A DNA stretch of 64,000 bases from Streptomyces adelaidensis (GCF_016598475.1 NZ_JAEMUX010000044.1:1-64000); one strand, 5' to 3'; numbered from the stretch's first letter, positions 33,633 to 43,378 are shown. Notes: generated from the sequence alone by a model not told the origin. Program-made: numbers and translations.

Positions 33633-35578
33633 GCGTAGCTCCGCTGGGTGGGGTGGACGTACTCGAAGACCAGGTCTTCCCTGTGCAGGACGGGGGCCGT
33701 GCCGGTGCCCGTGAACTCCCAGGCGGCGGCGTACGTGAACTCCTCGTCGCGGCGCTCCGCCTCGCCGTCCGGCGTCTGGGACTCCTCGCGGAAGTGGCCG
33801 CCGCAGGACTCGGCGCGGTGCAGCGCGTCGAGGCACATCAGCTCGGCGAGTTCGAGGTAGTCGACGACGCGGTTGGCCTTCTCCAGGGACTGGTTGAACT
33901 CCTCACCCGTGCCCGGGACCTTGATCCGCCGCCAGAACTCCTCACGGATCTGCGGGATCCGCTCCAGGGCCTTGCGCAGTCCGCTGTCCGTGCGCGCCAT
34001 GCCGCAGAACTCCCACATCAACTCGCCGACTTCGCGGTGGAAGGAGTCGGGCGTGCGGTCGCCGTCGACGGCGAGCAGCAGGTTCAGCCGGTCCTCTGTC
34101 TCGGCCAGGACCTCCTGGACGACGGGGTGTTGGCGGCCTGTGTCGCCCTGCCGCGGGTGCCGGGCGAGGTAGTCGTTGATCGTCGCCGGCAGTACGAAGT
34201 ACCCGTCCGCGAGGCCCTGCATCAGCGCCGACGCGCCGAGCCGGTTGGCCCCGTGGTCGGAGAAGTTGGCCTCGCCGATCGCGAACAGGCCCGGGACGGT
34301 GGTCTGGAGGTCGTAGTCGACCCAGAGTCCGCCCATCGTGTAGTGCACGGCCGGGTATATCCGCATGGGCACCTCGTACGGATCCTCGTCGGTGATCCGC
34401 TGGTACATGTCGAAGAGGTTGCCGTACTTGGCCTCGACGGCCTTCCGCCCCATCCGTGCGATCGCGTCGGCGAAGTCCAGGTAGACACCCTGCCCGCCGG
34501 GACCGACGCCCCGCCCCTCGTCGCAGACGTTCTTCGCGGCGCGGGAGGCGATGTCGCGGGGCACGAGGTTGCCGAAGGAGGGGTAGATCCGCTCCAGGTA
34601 GTAGTCGCGCTCGTCCTCGGGGATCCGGTCGGCCGGGCGGGTGTCGCCCTTGGCCTCGGGCACCCAGATCCGCCCGTCGTTGCGCAGCGACTCGCTCATC
34701 AGCGTGAGCTTCGACTGGTGTTCGCCGGTGCGCGGAATGCAGGTGGGGTGGATCTGGGTGAAGCACGGATTGGCGAACAGCGCGCCCCGCCGGTGCGCCC
34801 GCCACACGGCGGTCGCGTTGGAGTTCATGGCGTTGGTCGAGAGGTAGAAGACATTGCCGTAGCCACCGCTCGCCAGCACCACGGCGTCGGCGAAGTAGGT
34901 GTCGATGCGACCGGTGATCAGATCCCGCGCCACGATCCCCCGGGCCCGCCCGTCGATCACGATCAGGTCGAGCATCTCGGTCCGCGGACGCATCTCCACG
35001 TTCCCGGCGGCGATCTGCCGGGACAGTGCCTGGTACGCGCCGAGCAGAAGCTGCTGGCCCGTCTGGCCACGGGCGTAGAACGTCCGCGAGACCTGTACGC
35101 CGCCGAAGGAGCGGGTGTCGAGCAGACCGCCGTACTCCCGGGCGAAGGGCACGCCCTGGGCGACGCACTGGTCGATGATCTCGACGGAGATCTGCGCGAG
35201 CCGGTGGACGTTGGACTCACGGGCCCGGAAGTCGCCGCCCTTGACGGTGTCGTAGAACAGCCGGTGCACGGAGTCGCCGTCGTTGCGGTAGTTCTTCGCG
35301 GCGTTGATGCCGCCCTGCGCGGCGATCGAGTGGGCGCGGCGCGGGGAGTCCTGGTAGCAGAACTGGACGACGTGGTAGCCCTGTTCGGCGAGGGTGGCGC
35401 CGGCCGAGCCGCCGGCGAGGCCCGTGCCGACGACGATGACGGTGTGCTTGCGGCGGTTGGCGGGGTTGACGAGCTTGGCCTCGAAGCGGCGGGTGTCCCA
35501 GCGCTCGCCGATCGGCCCTTCGGGCGCCTTGCCGTCGACGACCGGTTCCCCGGTCACGTAGTCCGCGTACGTAGACAT
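33629..35578 (-). CDS. sdhA: Succinate dehydrogenase/fumarate reductase flavoprotein subunit
   Basis: 649 residues, the length of the epsilon/Bacillus-type SdhA. It has the FAD motif VVGTGLAGGSAGATLAEQGY, the segment HSIAAQGGINAAKNY beside the covalent flavin site, and active-site parts HPTCIPRTG and MGGLWVDYD, with NRLGASAL toward the end. It oxidises succinate to fumarate. It starts 1 bp after the sdhC stop. Together with one five-helix cytochrome b it forms the menaquinone-linked type of complex, often one of two SDH sets in Streptomyces. Confidence 0.95.
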   Translation of the reverse strand: MSTYADYVTGEPVVDGKAPEGPIGERWDTRRFEAKLVNPANRRKHTVIVVGTGLAGGSAGATLAEQGYHVVQFCYQDSPRRAHSIAAQGGINAAKNYRNDGDSVHRLFYDTVKGGDFRARESNVHRLAQISVEIIDQCVAQGVPFAREYGGLLDTRSFGGVQVSRTFYARGQTGQQLLLGAYQALSRQIAAGNVEMRPRTEMLDLIVIDGRARGIVARDLITGRIDTYFADAVVLASGGYGNVFYLSTNAMNSNATAVWRAHRRGALFANPCFTQIHPTCIPRTGEHQSKLTLMSESLRNDGRIWVPEAKGDTRPADRIPEDERDYYLERIYPSFGNLVPRDIASRAAKNVCDEGRGVGPGGQGVYLDFADAIARMGRKAVEAKYGNLFDMYQRITDEDPYEVPMRIYPAVHYTMGGLWVDYDLQTTVPGLFAIGEANFSDHGANRLGASALMQGLADGYFVLPATINDYLARHPRQGDTGRQHPVVQEVLAETEDRLNLLLAVDGDRTPDSFHREVGELMWEFCGMARTDSGLRKALERIPQIREEFWRRIKVPGTGEEFNQSLEKANRVVDYLELAELMCLDALHRAESCGGHFREESQTPDGEAERRDEEFTYAAAWEFTGTGTAPVLHREDLVFEYVHPTQRSYA

Positions 35579-35579
35579 G

Positions 35580-36314
35580 TCAGCTCACCACTCCGGTCAT
35601 GACGGCGACGGGTACGGAGACGAAACCCACGGTCAGCACCAGCGCGAGGAGGTTCGCGGTGGTCTTCAGTGCGCGGTCGCGGGTGCGGCTGCCGGCGCCG
35701 AGGGTCTGCGCGGCGCTCCAGAAGCCGTGCCGGATGTGCAGGCCGAGCGCGAGCACCGCGACCAGGTAGACGACGTTGCCGTACCAGGTGGAGAAGGTGT
35801 CGATGACGTTCTGGTACGGGTGGCCGGACTGGAAGCCGCCCGGGTGGAGGGTGCCGGTCGTCAGGTCGAGGATGTGCCAGACGATGAACAGGCCGAGGAT
35901 GACGCCGCCCCACCGCATGGTGCGGGTCGCGTAGCTCGCCCGGCGCTTCTTGTGCACGTACTTGGCGGGCCGGGCCCTCAGGTCGCGGCGGCTCAGCTGG
36001 TAGGCGGCCGTGGCGTGGGCGACGACCGCGACGACTAGCGCCACGCGGGTGATCCACAGGGCCCACTCGTAGTGCAGGAAGGGCTCGCCGAGGGTGCGCA
36101 GCCAGTGCGCGTAGCCGTTGAACTCGTCCGAGCCGAAGAAGATCTTGAGGTTGCCCAGCATGTGGACGACCAGGTACGCCAGCATGATCAGACCGCTGAC
36201 GGCCATGACCGTCTTCTTGCCGAGGGTGCTGTCCCACACCGTGCGCGGCATGGACGGTTTTCGTTCCGCCCGTTCCGCCTGTTTCGCTCGTTCCGTCCGC
36301 GTTGCCAGAGCCAT
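35580..36314 (-). CDS. sdhC: Succinate dehydrogenase cytochrome b subunit
   Basis: 244 residues with five membrane helices, the SdhC of type B complexes that need no SdhD. Histidines in membrane segments, for example VVHMLGNLKIFFG, ALWITRVALVVAVVAHATAA (first part) and FIVWHILDLTTGTLHPG, are placed to bind two haems b. Start ATG 36314. First gene of sdhCAB and divergent from a LysR gene whose GTG is 94 bp away. Confidence 0.92.
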   Translation of the reverse strand: MALATRTERAKQAERAERKPSMPRTVWDSTLGKKTVMAVSGLIMLAYLVVHMLGNLKIFFGSDEFNGYAHWLRTLGEPFLHYEWALWITRVALVVAVVAHATAAYQLSRRDLRARPAKYVHKKRRASYATRTMRWGGVILGLFIVWHILDLTTGTLHPGGFQSGHPYQNVIDTFSTWYGNVVYLVAVLALGLHIRHGFWSAAQTLGAGSRTRDRALKTTANLLALVLTVGFVSVPVAVMTGVVS

Positions 36315-36373
36315 GGGACTGACGCTAGGGCCGCGCGACCCCATCGGTCCAAGACATGAAACGGCTCGATTCC

Positions 36374-36388
36374 ATAGCCGTCGCCTAT
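36374..36388. promoter_or_regulatory. LysR-type box between sdhC and lysR
   Basis: ATAG-N7-CTAT fits the T-N11-A rule of LysR sites and lies between the divergent starts, 20-34 bp upstream of the lysR GTG. Confidence 0.6.
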
Positions 36389-36407
36389 CGTCCCGTATCG
36401 TGGAGGG

Positions 36408-37292
36408 GTGCAGTTCCAGCAGCTCCAGTACTTCGTGGCGGTCGCCGAGACCCGGCATTTCACCCGGGCGGCCGAGGTGGTCCATGTCGCGCAGCCGTCC
36501 CTCTCCCAGCAGATCAAGGCGCTGGAACGCGAGTTGGGGGCGGACCTCTTCCTCCGGGCGCGCGGCAACATCACGCTCACCGACGCCGGTGAGGCCCTGC
36601 TGCCGCTGGCCCGCCGCATCCTCGCCGACACGGACACGGCCCGGCAGGAGGTGCAGGAGCTGGTGCAGCTGCGCCGGGGCCGGGTCCGGCTCGGCGCGAC
36701 CCCGAGCCTGTGCACCGGTCTGCTCCCCGACGTACTGCGCGCCTTCCACGACCGGTACCCGGGCATCCGGCTGCTGATCGAGGAGGGCGGCTCCCACGAC
36801 CTCGTACGCCAGCTGGCCCGCGGCGCCCTCGACCTCGCCCTGGTCGTCCTGCCCCTGCCGACCCCCTCCCCCGCCCTCACCACGGTGGAGCTGCTGCGCG
36901 AGGACCTGGTGGTGGTCTCCTCCCCGGACGAGCCCAGGCCAGGCAACGGCCGCCGCACCGTCCGTGTCCCGGACCTGGAGGGCGAACGCATGGTCATGTT
37001 CCGCCACGGCTACGACCTGCGCGAACTCACCGTCGCCGCGTGCCGCTCCGCGGGGTTCGAGCCGGACTTCGCGGTGGAGGGCGGCGAGATGGACGCGGTC
37101 CTCGGCTTCGTCCGCGCCGGCCTGGGCGTCGCCGTCGTCCCCCGCATGGTCGCCACCCGCTCCGGCCGCGGCCTGCGCGTGACCCCTCTGGCCCGCCCCG
37201 GCCTGCACCGGACCATCGCCCTGGCACACCGCAGCGATGTGGCTCCGCCGCGGGCGGCTCGCGAGTTGCAGCGGATGCTGTTGGAGCGGTGA
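36408..37292 (+). CDS. LysR family transcriptional regulator
   Basis: 294 residues from GTG 36408, with GGAGG directly upstream. The winged helix (FQQLQYFVAVAETRHFTRAA, AQPSLSQQIKALERELG) and the effector domain are intact. The divergent layout and the LysR box in the 93-bp gap suggest that it controls sdhCAB, perhaps together with itself. The effector is unknown. Confidence 0.9.
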   Translation: MQFQQLQYFVAVAETRHFTRAAEVVHVAQPSLSQQIKALERELGADLFLRARGNITLTDAGEALLPLARRILADTDTARQEVQELVQLRRGRVRLGATPSLCTGLLPDVLRAFHDRYPGIRLLIEEGGSHDLVRQLARGALDLALVVLPLPTPSPALTTVELLREDLVVVSSPDEPRPGNGRRTVRVPDLEGERMVMFRHGYDLRELTVAACRSAGFEPDFAVEGGEMDAVLGFVRAGLGVAVVPRMVATRSGRGLRVTPLARPGLHRTIALAHRSDVAPPRAARELQRMLLER

Positions 37293-37352
37293 GGAGCGCC
37301 GCGACCGGTGGCTGCCCCGGTGTCAGGCGTTCCCCTCGGCTCCAGCGGCCGC

Positions 37353-39497
37353 TCAGCCCGTCGCGTCCACCAACGCCAGTTCGTGCAGCCGCTCGGGCGG
37401 GCCCGGGCGGGCGTAGTACCAGCCCTGGGCCGTGTCGCAGCCCAGTATCCTCAACTGCTCGGCCTGGGCGCCGGTTTCGACGCCCTCGACGGTGACCGCG
37501 AGGTCGAGGCCGTGGGCGAGGGAGACGATCCCCTCGACGATCTTCAGGTCGACGGGGTCGGCGGGGAACTGCTGCATGCTCTGGGTGAAGGACCGGTCCA
37601 GCTTCAGGACACGGACCGGCAGGCGGCGCAGATTGGCGAGGTTGGAGTAGCCGGTGCCGAAGTCGTCGAGGGCGATGTCGATGCCCATCTCGGAGAGTCT
37701 GCGCAGGGGTTTGAGCAGGTCGTCGTCGGCGCCGATCAGCGCGGACTCGGTGACCTCCAGGCAGAGGGCGTCCGGTTCGAGGCCGGCGCGCTCCAGGATG
37801 TCCACCGTGTCCTGGACCAGCCCGGGATGGGTGAGCTGGCACGGGGACAGGTTGACGTTGACGCGCAGCGGGCCGGCCGCTCCGGTACCGCCGTGTCGTT
37901 CCTGCCACTCGCGGGCCTGGCGCACCGACTGCTCCAGGACCCAGCGGCCGAGCGGGACGATCAGCCCGGTGTGCTCGGCGAGCGGGATGAACCGGTCGGG
38001 GCCGATGACACCGTGCTGCGGATGCAGCCAGCGGACCAGCGCCTCGGCGCCGCGCACGGTGCCGTCGCCGAGGTGGACCAGCGGCTGGTACTCGATGAAG
38101 AACTCGCCCCGGTCGAGGGCGGCGGGCAGGGCGTTGGTGAGTCCGTGCCGGGTGATGGCGCGGGCGTCGGCCTCGGCGTCGGCCATCTCGTAGCGGTTGC
38201 CGCCGGCCGACTTGGCCCGGTACATCGTGATGTCGGCGCTGCGCAGCACCTCCGCCGGACCGCGCTCGCCCGCCGGGCCCTCGACGATGCCGATGCTGCC
38301 GCGGACCAGCAGTTCACGGCCGTCGATACGGACCGGGGTGACGAGGGCGTTCATGATGCGGTCGGCGAGGTCGTCGACCTCGCGTTCGGTGTCGGTGCCC
38401 GTGGTCAGCGCCACGAACTCGTCGCCGCCGAGCCGGGCGACCATCTCGCCGGGCGCGGTCGCGCAGGACTGCAGCCGGTCGGCGACCTCGACGAGGAGAC
38501 GGTCGCCCGCCGCGTGCCCGAGGCTGTCGTTGATGGTCTTGAAGCCGTCGAGGTCGAGGTAGCACAGGCCGAAGCGCTGGCCGTCGCCCGCCGCGAGGGC
38601 CTTCTCCAGGCGCTCGAAGAAGAGGGTGCGGTTGGGCAGCCCGGTGAGCGCGTCGTGGGTGGCCTCGTAGCGGAGGCGGAGGTTGAGCAGGCGGCGCTCG
38701 GTGGTGTCCTCCATGAGCGCCAGCTGGTACTGGGGGTTGCCGTCCGCGTCCCGCAACAGCGACACCGTCAGATTGGTCCACAGGACCGTTCCGTCAGGCC
38801 GGGAGAACGCCTTTTCGGTGTGGTAGTGCTCGCGCTCCCCGCGTACCAGTTCCTCGTACAGGCGCCAGACCTGGGGCGCGTCGTCGGGGTGCGTCCACTC
38901 GGGGACGCCTCGCCCGCGCATCACGCGCTCGGTGACGCCGAACATGCGCAGCAGGGCGCCGTTCACCTGGAGGATGTTGCCTTCGAGGTCGGCGATGCCG
39001 ATGCCTATGGCGGCGCCCTCGAACACCGCGCGGAAGCGGGCCTCGGTCGCGTGCAGCGCCCGGGCGACCGCGCCCTGGGCCTCCAGCGCCGCGCGGGCGA
39101 TCGCCTCCTGCTCGGCCAGCGTCCGCTGCCGCAGCGCCTCGGCGTATCCGGCGGCCATCGCGGACTGCAGCCGCGCGGCGCGGGCCCGCAGATCCTCCTG
39201 GAGTCTGTCGCCGCCGCAGTAGAGCACCAGGTAGGCGTCGACGCAGTCCAGGGTCTGGCTGAGCGCCTCGGGCTCGGTGCAGTGCGCCTCGACGAGGGCG
39301 GCACCGACGGCCTTGCCCTCCTCGGCGTCGTACGTCCGGGCCCGCAGTGCCTCGCTGAGCCTGCGGGCCAGCGGCAGGAGCCGTTCCTCGAACTCGGGCC
39401 GGGTCAGCGACGTGGAGGTGGCGGGGAAGACCGCGCGGCTCCAGATCGTCGCGAACCGGCGGAGTCTGTCCTCCGGCCCGTCCTGCTCCGCCCTCAT
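37353..39497 (-). CDS. rmdA: PAS-GGDEF-EAL c-di-GMP enzyme (RmdA-like)
   Basis: 714 residues: an N-terminal helical region (to about 150), a PAS domain with PAC (160-290), a GGDEF domain with intact RLGGDEF (about residue 355) and an EAL domain with intact GAEALVRW (about 484) and DDFGTGYSNL. Both active sites look complete, so it may make and break c-di-GMP. In S. coelicolor the composite protein RmdA (SCO0928, as I recall) delays sporulation through c-di-GMP and lies near sdh genes, as here; hence the symbol. The ATG overlaps the stop of the methyltransferase gene (ATGA), indicating coupling. Confidence 0.88.
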   Translation of the reverse strand: MRAEQDGPEDRLRRFATIWSRAVFPATSTSLTRPEFEERLLPLARRLSEALRARTYDAEEGKAVGAALVEAHCTEPEALSQTLDCVDAYLVLYCGGDRLQEDLRARAARLQSAMAAGYAEALRQRTLAEQEAIARAALEAQGAVARALHATEARFRAVFEGAAIGIGIADLEGNILQVNGALLRMFGVTERVMRGRGVPEWTHPDDAPQVWRLYEELVRGEREHYHTEKAFSRPDGTVLWTNLTVSLLRDADGNPQYQLALMEDTTERRLLNLRLRYEATHDALTGLPNRTLFFERLEKALAAGDGQRFGLCYLDLDGFKTINDSLGHAAGDRLLVEVADRLQSCATAPGEMVARLGGDEFVALTTGTDTEREVDDLADRIMNALVTPVRIDGRELLVRGSIGIVEGPAGERGPAEVLRSADITMYRAKSAGGNRYEMADAEADARAITRHGLTNALPAALDRGEFFIEYQPLVHLGDGTVRGAEALVRWLHPQHGVIGPDRFIPLAEHTGLIVPLGRWVLEQSVRQAREWQERHGGTGAAGPLRVNVNLSPCQLTHPGLVQDTVDILERAGLEPDALCLEVTESALIGADDDLLKPLRRLSEMGIDIALDDFGTGYSNLANLRRLPVRVLKLDRSFTQSMQQFPADPVDLKIVEGIVSLAHGLDLAVTVEGVETGAQAEQLRILGCDTAQGWYYARPGPPERLHELALVDATG

Positions 39498-40306
39498 GCC
39501 GTGGTCCCCACACCGGCGAACTGCGCGAAGGCGTACGGATCCTCGTCCTCGGGAGCCGTGTCGGGCCGCCACTTCGCCATCGGCACCAGTCCGGGTTCCA
39601 CCATGTCGTACCCCTCGAAGAACCGCGCGATCTCGTCCCGAGAGCGCATGATCAGCGGATTGCGAATGTCCTTGTACACGTCCACCGCGCCTTCGGCCCG
39701 CTCCTGGGGAAGCGGAATTCCCTCGTAGCAGGCGTGCGAGACGACGAGCACGCTGCCGGGCGCGAGCGCGTCGCGCAGCTCGGCCACCGCTCCGTACGGG
39801 TCGTCCCTGTCCTCCACGAAGTGCAGTATGGCAACCAGGAGCAGGGCGACCGGCCGGTTCAGGTCGATCAGTCGCTCGACACGGGGGCTCGCGAGGATGT
39901 CCTGGGGCTTGCGGAGGTCGGCCGCGACCACATCCGCGTCGTCGTTGCCCTCCAGAACGGCCTGGCTGTGTGCTACGGCGACGGGGTCGTGGTCGACGTA
40001 CACGACCCGTGCGCCGGGGCTGGCGGCCTGGGCGACGTCGTGCACGTTTCCGAAGGTGGGGATCCCGGATCCGATGTCCAGGAACTGGGTGATGCCCGAG
40101 TCGGCCGCGTACCGCACGGCCCGGCGCATGAACGCCCGGTTCGCCTGCATGATCTTGGGCAGCCCCGGCACGAACTCCATGGCCCGGCGGGCCGCCTCCC
40201 GGTCGACCTCGAAGTTGTGCGAACCGCCCAGGTAGTAGTCGTACATCCGGGCCACGGACGGCATCGAGATGTCGATGCTCCGCGGAGCCCAGGCGGGACG
40301 CTCCAT
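39494..40306 (-). CDS. SAM-dependent methyltransferase-fold protein (DUF574 family)
   Basis: 270 residues of an actinobacterial family that is expanded in Streptomyces. Start ATG 40306 gives the typical opening SIDISMPSVARMYDYYLGGSHNF-type segment (ARMYDYYLGGSHNFEVDRE). A SAM-binding fold is seen in FLDIGSGIPTFGNVH and VVYVDHDPVAV. No member has a firm substrate to my knowledge. It overlaps the GGDEF-EAL gene by 4 nt, an unusual link. Upstream, 40307-40678 is spacer with the lipoprotein terminator and probably the promoter for this gene. Confidence 0.88.
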   Translation of the reverse strand: MERPAWAPRSIDISMPSVARMYDYYLGGSHNFEVDREAARRAMEFVPGLPKIMQANRAFMRRAVRYAADSGITQFLDIGSGIPTFGNVHDVAQAASPGARVVYVDHDPVAVAHSQAVLEGNDDADVVAADLRKPQDILASPRVERLIDLNRPVALLLVAILHFVEDRDDPYGAVAELRDALAPGSVLVVSHACYEGIPLPQERAEGAVDVYKDIRNPLIMRSRDEIARFFEGYDMVEPGLVPMAKWRPDTAPEDEDPYAFAQFAGVGTTA

Positions 40307-40600
40307 CTGTGTTCTCCAACGCGTCGGGGGTGGCGTAGGCGATCCGGTGTTCGAGCAGAGGGTACTGATCGTCCGCCGACGGAGCGAGCGAAAACGGAAA
40401 TTGACCGTCCGTTCAAGTCCGCTGCCGATGGCACATGCCCAACCGCCGCCCCAGCCATGCCTGTTCGGGTCGGGACATTGCCGAAGTCCCGCCTTCGCCG
40501 CCCCGTCCTCGCTCTCGTCCTCGCCCTCGTTCCCGCCCGGTCCCCGTCCCGTCCCCGTCACCGCTCGCTGTGCGTGCCTCCGCGTCCGGGCACGCCAAGC

Positions 40601-40637
40601 GGTCCGCCCCCTCCGTGCGGTGCGGAGGGGGCGGACC
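40601..40637 (-). terminator. Hairpin terminator after the lipoprotein gene
   Basis: A perfect 15-bp stem (GGTCCGCCCCCTCCG and complement) with a 7-nt loop, 42 bp after the stop of the minus-strand lipoprotein gene. Confidence 0.85.
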
Positions 40638-40678
40638 GGGATCGGCCGCGCCGATGTGGTGCTTGGGGAGAGTGATCC

Positions 40679-41665
40679 TTATTCCGGCGCGCCGATCGGC
40701 TCTCCGTCGCCGTTGATGGCGAACCATGTGCCGCCCACGCCCTGGCCGTTGGTGTCGCCGGGCGACTTGTCGTTGGCGAAGGTGTAGAGCGGGATGCAGT
40801 TGATGGTCTGCTGCTTGAACTTGTCGGGCCGGTCGAAGACCGTGTAGCCCTTCAGCAGGATGCCCTCGGTGTCGTTCTTGTCGACCGGGGCGACGACGGG
40901 CCACTTGTCGAGGCAGGCGCCGGTGCACGCGGTGGACATCGGCCACTGGGTGTCCTTGAGGAACCGGTAGACCGTCATGCCGTTCTTGTCGACGACGATC
41001 TCGCCGAGCTTGGCGTCCTTGCGGGTGGTCAGGCCGACCTGCTCGGCCGCCTCGCCACCGGTGTCGCCCGCGTCGCCCGTGTCACCGGCGGCTCCGCCCT
41101 TGGTGGAGGCCTTCTTGCCGTTGGGGGCCGACGCGAACCAGGTGCCCTTGAGGCCCTGGCCCTGGATGTCACCGGCCTTGGTGTCCTTGGCGAAGTAGTA
41201 CATGGGCCAGCCGCCGACCGTCAGCTGCTTGGTGCCGTCGGGGCGGGAGACCTCACCGAGCAGCGCCTTGTCCACGCCGTCGGCGGCGGTGGCGCCCGAG
41301 GCGGGCACCGGCGGCCAGGTGGTGGCGCACTCGCCCTCACAGGTCGTCTTCGGCGGCTCGAACGAGTCCTTGTCGAAGCGGTACAGGGTGCGTCCGGCGC
41401 TGTCCGTGAGGACCTTGCCGTACTCGTCGCTGTTCCACACCGTCAGCTGGCCCGCGGAGGCCGCCGTGGTCGACTGCGCCTGGTCCTGCGCGCTGGAACC
41501 GGCCGCGCCGGCACCGGCGATGGTGCCCGCGCCCAGCGTCGGGGTGGAAGCGGCGCCCACGTTCTGCGAGGACGTCGACCCCTGTTCCTGACCGCACGCA
41601 GTCGTCAACGCCAGCACAGCCGCAGCTGCCGCTACGAGTGAGGCGCTCCGCCAGGAGGTCTTCAT
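40679..41665 (-). CDS. Secreted-repeat lipoprotein (SCO0930-like)
   Basis: 328 residues. A type II signal peptide ends in the lipobox LALTTAC; a Ser/Ala/Gly-rich tether follows. There are four copies of the 'secreted repeat' motif (PF03640-type) seen as GKVLTDSAGRTLYRF, TWPPVPA, GGWPMYYFAKDTKAGD, and GEIVVDKNGMTVYRF, with conserved Cys pairs (CEGECATTWP, CTGACLDKWP). The function of this repeat is unknown; a surface or redox role has been suggested for related proteins. It faces away from the proline-rich gene. Confidence 0.88.
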   Translation of the reverse strand: MKTSWRSASLVAAAAAVLALTTACGQEQGSTSSQNVGAASTPTLGAGTIAGAGAAGSSAQDQAQSTTAASAGQLTVWNSDEYGKVLTDSAGRTLYRFDKDSFEPPKTTCEGECATTWPPVPASGATAADGVDKALLGEVSRPDGTKQLTVGGWPMYYFAKDTKAGDIQGQGLKGTWFASAPNGKKASTKGGAAGDTGDAGDTGGEAAEQVGLTTRKDAKLGEIVVDKNGMTVYRFLKDTQWPMSTACTGACLDKWPVVAPVDKNDTEGILLKGYTVFDRPDKFKQQTINCIPLYTFANDKSPGDTNGQGVGGTWFAINGDGEPIGAPE

Positions 41666-41939
41666 TCCAACTCCCCGTGATTCCGGTGGGTGTTGCAGCG
41701 CCCTACTGCGCCGCTCGCTGGCCCTAAGTACGGGAAGGGGTGGCCGATGTGTTCAACGTGGCGGGAATTTCTTTCCGAAGTCTGTGACGCCGTTCGTGGC
41801 GCGGCCTGCGGAGGTATCGAAAGAGGGGTCAGCATCCAGCATCCGAGGTCAAACCTTCGGGGCCCGTTTTTCGCTCCTTTGGAGCAATCCGTACGCGCCC
41901 GGGCCTACGCGGGCGCGCGAGCACGGATCATTCTTCGAC

Positions 41940-42581
41940 GTGCAAGGACCCCAGCGGACGCGATCCGCTCTCGCCCTGCGGCTGTCGGCCCTGCTCGCAC
42001 TGACCTGGCTCCTCACCGGAGCGCCGAGCGGCGCGGCCGTCGCCGACGCCTGCGCGTACGCCTCGGTCGGCCCGGACGGCGGCGGCGCGGTCGCCGTGGC
42101 GATCGGGGGCACCGACTCCTGCGAGCCGGCTACGACGCCCACGCCGACTCCCACCCCGACGCCGACACCCAGCCCCACGCCCACCCCGTCGTGCCCGCCG
42201 GAGCCGACGCCCACCCCGACTCCCCCGCCCAAGCCGACACCGACGCCGAAGCCACCACCACCACCCGCTCCGACCCCGGACCCCACGCCCACGCCGACTC
42301 CCACCCCACCGCCGCGGCCCGCACCGCCTCCGCCGCCTCCACCTCCGCCGCCTGTCATCAAGGCGCCCCCGCCCGCCCCCAGCCCGACTCCCTCGCCGAA
42401 ACCGGAACCGAAGCCCAAGCCGAGCGCGCGTCCGGAGGTCTCGCCGACACCGGTGAACTACCCGCCGTACCGGCCCCCGGCCCGCTCCCAGACCAAGCGC
42501 TCCGGGCCGTCACTCGTCTCGCTCACCCTGCTCGTCACCGTGCCCGCGGTGTTCGCCGCCGCCGCCCTGCGCCCGCGCTGA
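41940..42581 (+). CDS. Proline/threonine-rich exported protein with C-terminal anchor (SCO0931-like)
   Basis: 213 residues from GTG 41940: signal peptide (SALALRLSALLALTWLLTGA), a short globular part with two Cys (ADACAYASV, TDSCEPA), then about 110 residues of Pro with Thr, Lys and Ser (repeats of PTPTPT and runs of nine and ten Pro), and a C-terminal helix (SLTLLVTVPAVFAAAALRPR) ending in Arg. This looks like a wall-spanning stalk held in the membrane. No LPxTG motif. Upstream starts exist but lengthen the signal region without a ribosome site. Confidence 0.8.
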   Translation: MQGPQRTRSALALRLSALLALTWLLTGAPSGAAVADACAYASVGPDGGGAVAVAIGGTDSCEPATTPTPTPTPTPTPSPTPTPSCPPEPTPTPTPPPKPTPTPKPPPPPAPTPDPTPTPTPTPPPRPAPPPPPPPPPPVIKAPPPAPSPTPSPKPEPKPKPSARPEVSPTPVNYPPYRPPARSQTKRSGPSLVSLTLLVTVPAVFAAAALRPR

Positions 42582-42613
42582 TCCGCTGATCCGCTGATCC
42601 CTGGAGGAACCTC

Positions 42614-43378
42614 TTGTCGGAATGGCTTGTTCTCACCCTCGCGATGGGGGCGGCCTGTCTCGTCGTCCTCATCGTGGCCGTAGTACGGCATCACGCCGCG
42701 CCCGCGGACGAGGACCCGTCCGAGACCCCGGACGTCATCGAGTACATCACCATGATGATCGGCGTGGTGTACGCCATCGTCCTGGGCCTGGCCATCGCCG
42801 GTGTCTGGGAGGCGCGCAGCGCCGCCCAGGACCAGGTCCAGACCGAGGCACAGGCCCTGCACGAGATCAGCGAACGGGTACGGGTCTATCCCAAGGACGT
42901 GCGCGACCGGATCCGCGACGACATCGACGCGTACGTCGACCATGTCGTGTCCACCGAGTGGAAGGTCATGTCCGAGAAGGGTGAGGTGACCGAGCGCGGC
43001 ACCGAGCTGCTCGACACCGTCCGCGCGGACGTCACCGACTACCGGCCGCGCAGCGACTTCGAGGCGCAGACCTACCAGCCGCTGGTCGACCAGGTGGCCG
43101 TGGCCGACGCGGCACGCGGCAGCCGCGCCGACTCCACCGGCGAGACGATGCCCGGGGTGGTGTGGTTCGGCCTGATCATCGGTGCCGTCGTGACCGTCGG
43201 CATGGTGTTCGCCCTGCAGATCCGGCGTACGCCGCGTGAGCTGATCCTCGCCGGTCTGTTCTCCGCCCTCATCGCCTTCCTGCTGTTCCTCGTCTGGGAC
43301 TTCGACGCGCCCTACAGCCGGGGCCTGTCGGCCACGGCCGATCCGTTCCTGGCGCTGTTCCCGAACGCGGGCGGGTGA
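42614..43378 (+). CDS. DUF4239/bestrophin-like membrane protein
   Basis: 254 residues starting at TTG 42614, with GGAGGAA 5-11 bp upstream. Four membrane helices: two at the N-terminus (to about residue 65) and two at the C-terminus (about 180-240), with a charged, helical cytoplasmic middle (VQTEAQALHEISERVRVYPK). The DUF4239 family resembles bestrophin channels; its function in bacteria is unknown. It follows the proline-rich gene by 32 bp, so the two may be cotranscribed. Confidence 0.82.
   Translation: MSEWLVLTLAMGAACLVVLIVAVVRHHAAPADEDPSETPDVIEYITMMIGVVYAIVLGLAIAGVWEARSAAQDQVQTEAQALHEISERVRVYPKDVRDRIRDDIDAYVDHVVSTEWKVMSEKGEVTERGTELLDTVRADVTDYRPRSDFEAQTYQPLVDQVAVADAARGSRADSTGETMPGVVWFGLIIGAVVTVGMVFALQIRRTPRELILAGLFSALIAFLLFLVWDFDAPYSRGLSATADPFLALFPNAGG

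Noticed and set aside
40307..40678. A gene in the spacer between the methyltransferase and lipoprotein genes
   Set aside because: Open frames there lack domains and host codon pattern; the stretch holds a terminator and a promoter region.
41849..42418. Glycine-rich frame on the minus strand
   Set aside because: It is only the complement of the proline/threonine repeats of the exported protein on the plus strand.
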